Positions 4,945-7,688 of a DNA stretch of 7,688 nucleotides are shown here, in pieces. The translations under genes were made by a program, and so were the position numbers. Location of the stretch: contig USCR01000118.1 of NCBI GenBank assembly GCA_900553295.1, forward strand, positions 1-7,688. The letters are read 5' to 3'. Numbering within the stretch: position 1 is the first letter of the stretch; the number at the start of each line of letters is the position of its first letter. This DNA is from an uncultured Eubacteriales bacterium (lineage in GTDB: Bacteria > Bacillota > Clostridia > Christensenellales > Aristaeellaceae). The notes beneath the pieces are model-generated. The model saw nothing but the letters and a program-made list of their open reading frames with translations, had not been told where the DNA came from and made no database searches.

Positions 4945-5973
4945 ATGACCATCATCGTCACCGGCGGCGCCGGTTTCATCGGCGGCAATTTTGTATACTA
5001 TGAATTGGAAAAGCACCCGGAGGACCGGGTGGTCTGCCTGGACAGCCTGACCTACGCGGGCAACCTGGCCACCCTGGAGGAGGCCATGAAGAACCCCAAC
5101 TTCCGCTTCGTCAAGGGGGACATCACCGACCGTGAGGCGGTGGAAACCCTCTTTGCGGAGGAAAAGCCGGACATCGTGGTGAACTTCGCCGCGGAGACCC
5201 ATGTGGACCGCTCCGTGAACGACCCCGGGCTGTTCCTGCGCACCAATATCCTGGGCACCCAGACCCTCATGGACGCCTGCCGCAAGTACAACGTGGGCCG
5301 CTTCCATCAGGTTTCCACCGACGAGGTGTACGGCGACCTGCCCCTGGACCGGCCGGACCTGTTCTTCTACGAGGATACCCCCATCCATACCTCCAGCCCC
5401 TACAGCGCTTCGAAGGCCTCGGCGGACCTGCTGGTGCTGGCCTATGCCCGCACCTACGGCCTGCCCGTGAGCATCACCCGCTGCTCCAACAACTACGGCC
5501 CCTACCAGTTCCCCGAAAAGCTCATTCCCCTGATGATCTCCCGGGCGCTGGCGGATCAGAGCCTGCCCGTGTACGGCACCGGGGAGAACGTCCGGGACTG
5601 GCTCCACGTGGAGGACCACTGCGCCGCCATCGACCTGGTGATGCGCAAGGGCCAGGAAGGCGAAATCTACAACGTGGGCGGGCATAACGAGCGCACCAAC
5701 CTGGAGGTGGTCAAGACCATCCTGCGGGCCCTGGGCAAGCCGGAGAGCCTGATTACCTACGTGAAGGACCGTCCGGGCCACGACCGGCGCTACGCCATCG
5801 ACCCCGGGAAGATCCACCGGGAGCTGGGCTGGCTGCCCACCACCTCCTTTGACCAGGGCATCCAGAGCACCATCCGCTGGTATCTGGAGCACGAGAAGTG
5901 GTGGAAGGACATCCTGGCGGGCGAGTATCAGGATTACTACGAAAAGATGTACGGAAACCGGGGGAAAGCATGA
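4945..5973 (+). CDS. rfbB: dTDP-glucose 4,6-dehydratase
   Basis: A 342-residue NAD-dependent short-chain dehydrogenase/reductase (RmlB), second in the pathway. It converts dTDP-glucose to dTDP-4-keto-6-deoxyglucose. TGGAGFIGG (6-14) is the NAD-binding Rossmann loop, LDSLTYAGN (32-40) the family signature after the second strand, and AAETHVDRS (82-90) follows. STDEVYG (124-130) holds the catalytic Asp126-Glu127 pair, YSASK (153-157) the Tyr/Lys pair, and SNNYGPYQFPEKLIP (181-195) the nucleotide-sugar pocket. The end, YYEKMYGNR, is usual for Firmicute RfbB. I chose the ATG at 4945 because GAGG lies nine bases upstream and MTIIVTGGAG is the usual family start. An ATG at 4939 and a GTG at 4930 are in frame, but their spacing is poor. 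The stop overlaps the rfbD start by ATGA. Confidence 0.97.
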   Translation: MTIIVTGGAGFIGGNFVYYELEKHPEDRVVCLDSLTYAGNLATLEEAMKNPNFRFVKGDITDREAVETLFAEEKPDIVVNFAAETHVDRSVNDPGLFLRTNILGTQTLMDACRKYNVGRFHQVSTDEVYGDLPLDRPDLFFYEDTPIHTSSPYSASKASADLLVLAYARTYGLPVSITRCSNNYGPYQFPEKLIPLMISRALADQSLPVYGTGENVRDWLHVEDHCAAIDLVMRKGQEGEIYNVGGHNERTNLEVVKTILRALGKPESLITYVKDRPGHDRRYAIDPGKIHRELGWLPTTSFDQGIQSTIRWYLEHEKWWKDILAGEYQDYYEKMYGNRGKA

Positions 5974-6821
5974 AAATACTGGTAACGGGCGTGGGCGGCC
6001 AGCTGGGCTATGACGTATGCCGCCGCCTGACGCAGCTGGGTATCGAACACAAGGGCGTGGATGTGCAGGACTTTGACCTGACCAACGCGGACGCGGTGAT
6101 GGACGCCGTGCGCGCCTACGCCCCGGACGCCATTATCCATTGCGCCGCCTATACCAACGTGGAGAAGGCGGAGAGCATGCCCGAGGTATGCGCCGACGTG
6201 AACGGCATGGGCACCCTGAACATGGTGCGGGCTGCCCTGGCGGTGCAGGCCAAGCTGATGTACATCAGCACCGATTACGTCTTTGAGGGAACAGGGGATC
6301 AGGCCTACGAGGTGAACGACCCCATTGCGCCCCAGAGCGTTTACGGCCTGACCAAGGCCCAGGGGGAGGAGGCCGTGCTCAGCCTGATGCAGCGGTACTT
6401 CATTGTGCGCATCAGCTGGGTTTTCGGGGAGAACGGGCACAACTTTGTGCGCACCATGCTGCGCCTGGGCGCGGAGAAAAAGGAAATCACCGTGGTGGAT
6501 GACCAGATTGGTTCCCCCACCTACACCGCGGACCTGGCCGTGCTCCTGTGCGACATGATTCAAACGGAGAAATACGGCGTCTATCACGCCACCAACGAGG
6601 GCTACTGCTCCTGGGCGGAGTTTGCCCAGGCCATCATGGACAAGGCGGGGCTCCGGTGCAAGGTACGTCCCGTGCCCACCAGCGAGTATCCCACCGCGGC
6701 CAAGCGCCCCTACAATTCCCGCATGAGCAAGCGCAGCCTGGACGAAGCGGGTTTCCGCCGCCTGCCCACCTGGCAGGACGCCCTGGAGCGGTACATCGAC
6801 ATTTTGCAGGAAGAAGATTAA
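5970..6821 (+). CDS. rfbD: dTDP-4-dehydrorhamnose reductase
   Basis: A 283-residue final enzyme of the pathway (RmlD). It reduces dTDP-4-keto-L-rhamnose with NAD(P)H to dTDP-L-rhamnose, the donor for cell-wall and capsule rhamnosyltransferases. TGVGGQLG (6-13) is the Rossmann loop and CAAYTNVEKAE (58-68) the conserved cofactor segment. STDYVFEG (100-107) and YGLTK (125-129) carry the catalytic Thr, Tyr and Lys. RISWVFGENGHNFV (147-160), VDDQIGSPTYTADLA (176-190) and RPYNSRMSK (246-254) are characteristic of RmlD. The ATG at 5970 overlaps the rfbB stop (ATGA), suggesting translational coupling, with GGGGGAAAG just upstream inside rfbB. It ends the operon, 10 bases before a strong terminator. 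The gene order A-C-B-D is that of streptococcal rml clusters, not the B-D-A-C order of enterobacteria. Confidence 0.97.
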   Translation: MKILVTGVGGQLGYDVCRRLTQLGIEHKGVDVQDFDLTNADAVMDAVRAYAPDAIIHCAAYTNVEKAESMPEVCADVNGMGTLNMVRAALAVQAKLMYISTDYVFEGTGDQAYEVNDPIAPQSVYGLTKAQGEEAVLSLMQRYFIVRISWVFGENGHNFVRTMLRLGAEKKEITVVDDQIGSPTYTADLAVLLCDMIQTEKYGVYHATNEGYCSWAEFAQAIMDKAGLRCKVRPVPTSEYPTAAKRPYNSRMSKRSLDEAGFRRLPTWQDALERYIDILQEED

Positions 6822-6831
6822 CGTTTATCCT

Positions 6832-6897
6832 GGGAGGCGGCCCTGCCCCGGAAGCGCCCGCACGCGGACCCTTTGGCAGGCGCCGCCTCCCTTTTTT
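6832..6897 (+). terminator. Terminator closing the rhamnose operon
   Basis: GGGAGGCGGC (6832-6841) pairs with GCCGCCTCCC (6882-6891), and CCTGCC (6842-6847) pairs with GGCAGG (6875-6880), with one bulged C at 6881. The 16-base-pair stem carries a 27-base loop and is followed by six T. The loop is long for a simple terminator. The hairpin ends only 25 bases before the next coding region and just ahead of its AGGAGG, so it could also act as a leader attenuator for that gene. Confidence 0.88.
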
Positions 6898-6922
6898 CTA
6901 TTTTTTCAGGAGGTGTATGAAC

Positions 6923-7639
6923 ATGAAGCGTACGAAATGCGCGGTCTGGTTTCTGTGCCTGGCATGCGCGCTGATGATGGTCACCGGGGCCTGGGCCGCG
7001 GGGCTTCCTTCCCTGGGGCTTTCGGTGCCGGAGGCTTCCCAGCCGGAGCACCCGCAGCTGACGGATGCGCGGCGATTGCAGTTCTTCCAAGGGGACGCGG
7101 AGACGCTCCCCAATGACACGGATGCCGGAGCCTATCTCCTGGGGGAGGAAGGCGCGGCCCTGACCCTGCTTCCGGAGCAGACCGCCGCCCTGGCCACCCT
7201 GGAGGGGGAGGCTGTGGACATGCCCGCCGGGGAGGATGGCGTGCTGCAAATTGCCGTGGCGGAGGAACCCCTGCGCCTGACCCTGTCCCTTCCGGAGCAG
7301 GAGGCGCAGAGCTGGCTGCTCCTTTTCACCCAGGAGCAGGTGGAGGCCCAATGTGAAGCCCAGGGCTACACCTGGGCCTATGCCCCGGTGGAACATGTGG
7401 TACGCTTTACGGACGCGGAGGGGAACCCCGTGGCCCAGGTATTCGTCAACGTATGCACGGATACGCTGTGCACGGCCTATTTCTCCGATGCCAACGGTGA
7501 GGTGGCCTTTTCCGGGGAGGGCATCGATTACGTGATGCACGTGCTGCAGGTCCCGGAGGGATATGGATTTGATACTACCCAGGAGATTCCGGTCCTGGCG
7601 GGGCAGGAACTGGTGAATGTTGTTCTGGAGAAAAAGTAA
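6923..7639 (+). CDS. Secreted protein with C-terminal prealbumin/Cna-B-like domain
   Basis: A 238-residue exported protein of unknown function. Residues 1-26 form a signal peptide with K/R at the start, a hydrophobic core and AWAA before the likely cleavage. The middle (about 30-155) is acidic, rich in Glu, Leu and Ala, and matches no domain I recognise. The C-terminal 158-236 looks like a transthyretin-like or Cna-B/SpaA-type fold: VVRFTDAEGNPVAQVFVNVC, then SDANGEVAFSG, YVMHVLQVPEGYGF and a closing strand VNVVLEKK. Two Cys (178 and 183) flank the turn after the second strand and could form a disulfide. There is no LPxTG anchor or C-terminal membrane segment, so it is probably free or held by contacts. 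AGGAGG lies nine bases before the ATG at 6923; the in-frame ATG at 6917 is only three bases from it. It follows the rhamnose-operon terminator and I see no strong promoter of its own. Confidence 0.82.
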   Translation: MKRTKCAVWFLCLACALMMVTGAWAAGLPSLGLSVPEASQPEHPQLTDARRLQFFQGDAETLPNDTDAGAYLLGEEGAALTLLPEQTAALATLEGEAVDMPAGEDGVLQIAVAEEPLRLTLSLPEQEAQSWLLLFTQEQVEAQCEAQGYTWAYAPVEHVVRFTDAEGNPVAQVFVNVCTDTLCTAYFSDANGEVAFSGEGIDYVMHVLQVPEGYGFDTTQEIPVLAGQELVNVVLEKK

Positions 7640-7652
7640 TAAATACAATATG

Positions 7653-7688
7653 GCCACGGTGGAGGGAATGTCCACCGTGGCTGTTTGC
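7653..7688 (+). terminator. Hairpin terminator, tail cut by window end
   Basis: GCCACGGTGGA (7653-7663) pairs perfectly with TCCACCGTGGC (7671-7681) around a seven-base loop, 13 bases after the stop of the last gene. It is followed by TGTTTGC, where the window ends, so the T run cannot be fully judged. The position and the 11-base-pair stem make a terminator likely. Confidence 0.75.

Noticed and set aside
4921..5892. 323-codon minus-strand frame opposite rfbB
   Set aside because: Shadow of a GC-rich gene. The composition (runs of Val, Gly, His, Gln) is typical of antisense frames, and rfbB on the plus strand is unambiguous.
6818..7675. 285-codon minus-strand frame opposite the last secreted protein
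   Set aside because: It runs through both terminator hairpins and has the shadow composition. The plus-strand gene has a signal peptide and a perfect AGGAGG.

Overview
The window looks like a stretch of chromosome from a GC-rich member of the Clostridia (Firmicutes), probably an uncultured or gut-type lineage. The basis is indirect. Coding regions are strongly GC-rich with GC-biased third codon positions, ribosome binding sites are strong AGGAGG types, promoters are close to the sigma-A consensus, and there are classical hairpin-plus-T terminators. It also carries protein families I associate with that group: FxLYD-domain and prealbumin-fold secreted proteins, and a Thermus-family orotate phosphoribosyltransferase. 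I cannot name the genus.

Layout. Bases 1-187 are non-coding and hold GC-rich imperfect repeats. On the minus strand lie a flavin-binding pyridoxamine-phosphate-oxidase-like protein (188-676) and, upstream of it, an alpha/beta hydrolase or esterase (748-1566); the two are probably co-transcribed leftwards. A compact divergent control region (1567-1746) carries back-to-back promoters. Rightwards from it runs a secreted protein with two FxLYD-like domains (1747-2433), ended by a textbook terminator with a UUCG loop.

Bases 2434-2820 are non-coding but dense in signals. They hold two perfect TTATCCACA DnaA boxes, several phased near-matches, and then a strong promoter for a pyrE-type phosphoribosyltransferase (2821-3387). 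A second strong promoter drives the complete dTDP-L-rhamnose operon rfbA-rfbC-rfbB-rfbD (3466-6821), whose four enzymes turn glucose-1-phosphate and dTTP into dTDP-L-rhamnose for cell-surface polysaccharide. A strong terminator closes the operon. A last secreted protein with a C-terminal prealbumin/Cna-B-like domain follows (6923-7639), with a hairpin at the window edge.

Most of the window is ordinary metabolism and envelope biology. The most noteworthy non-coding signal is the DnaA-box cluster in front of pyrE, far from any visible dnaA gene. Next come the shared motifs and the dyad in the divergent control region, the repeat block at the left edge, and two secreted proteins of unknown role flanking the pyrE-rhamnose block. 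I found no mobile element, CRISPR array, RNA gene or defence system, and nothing that amounts to a clearly new multi-gene system.
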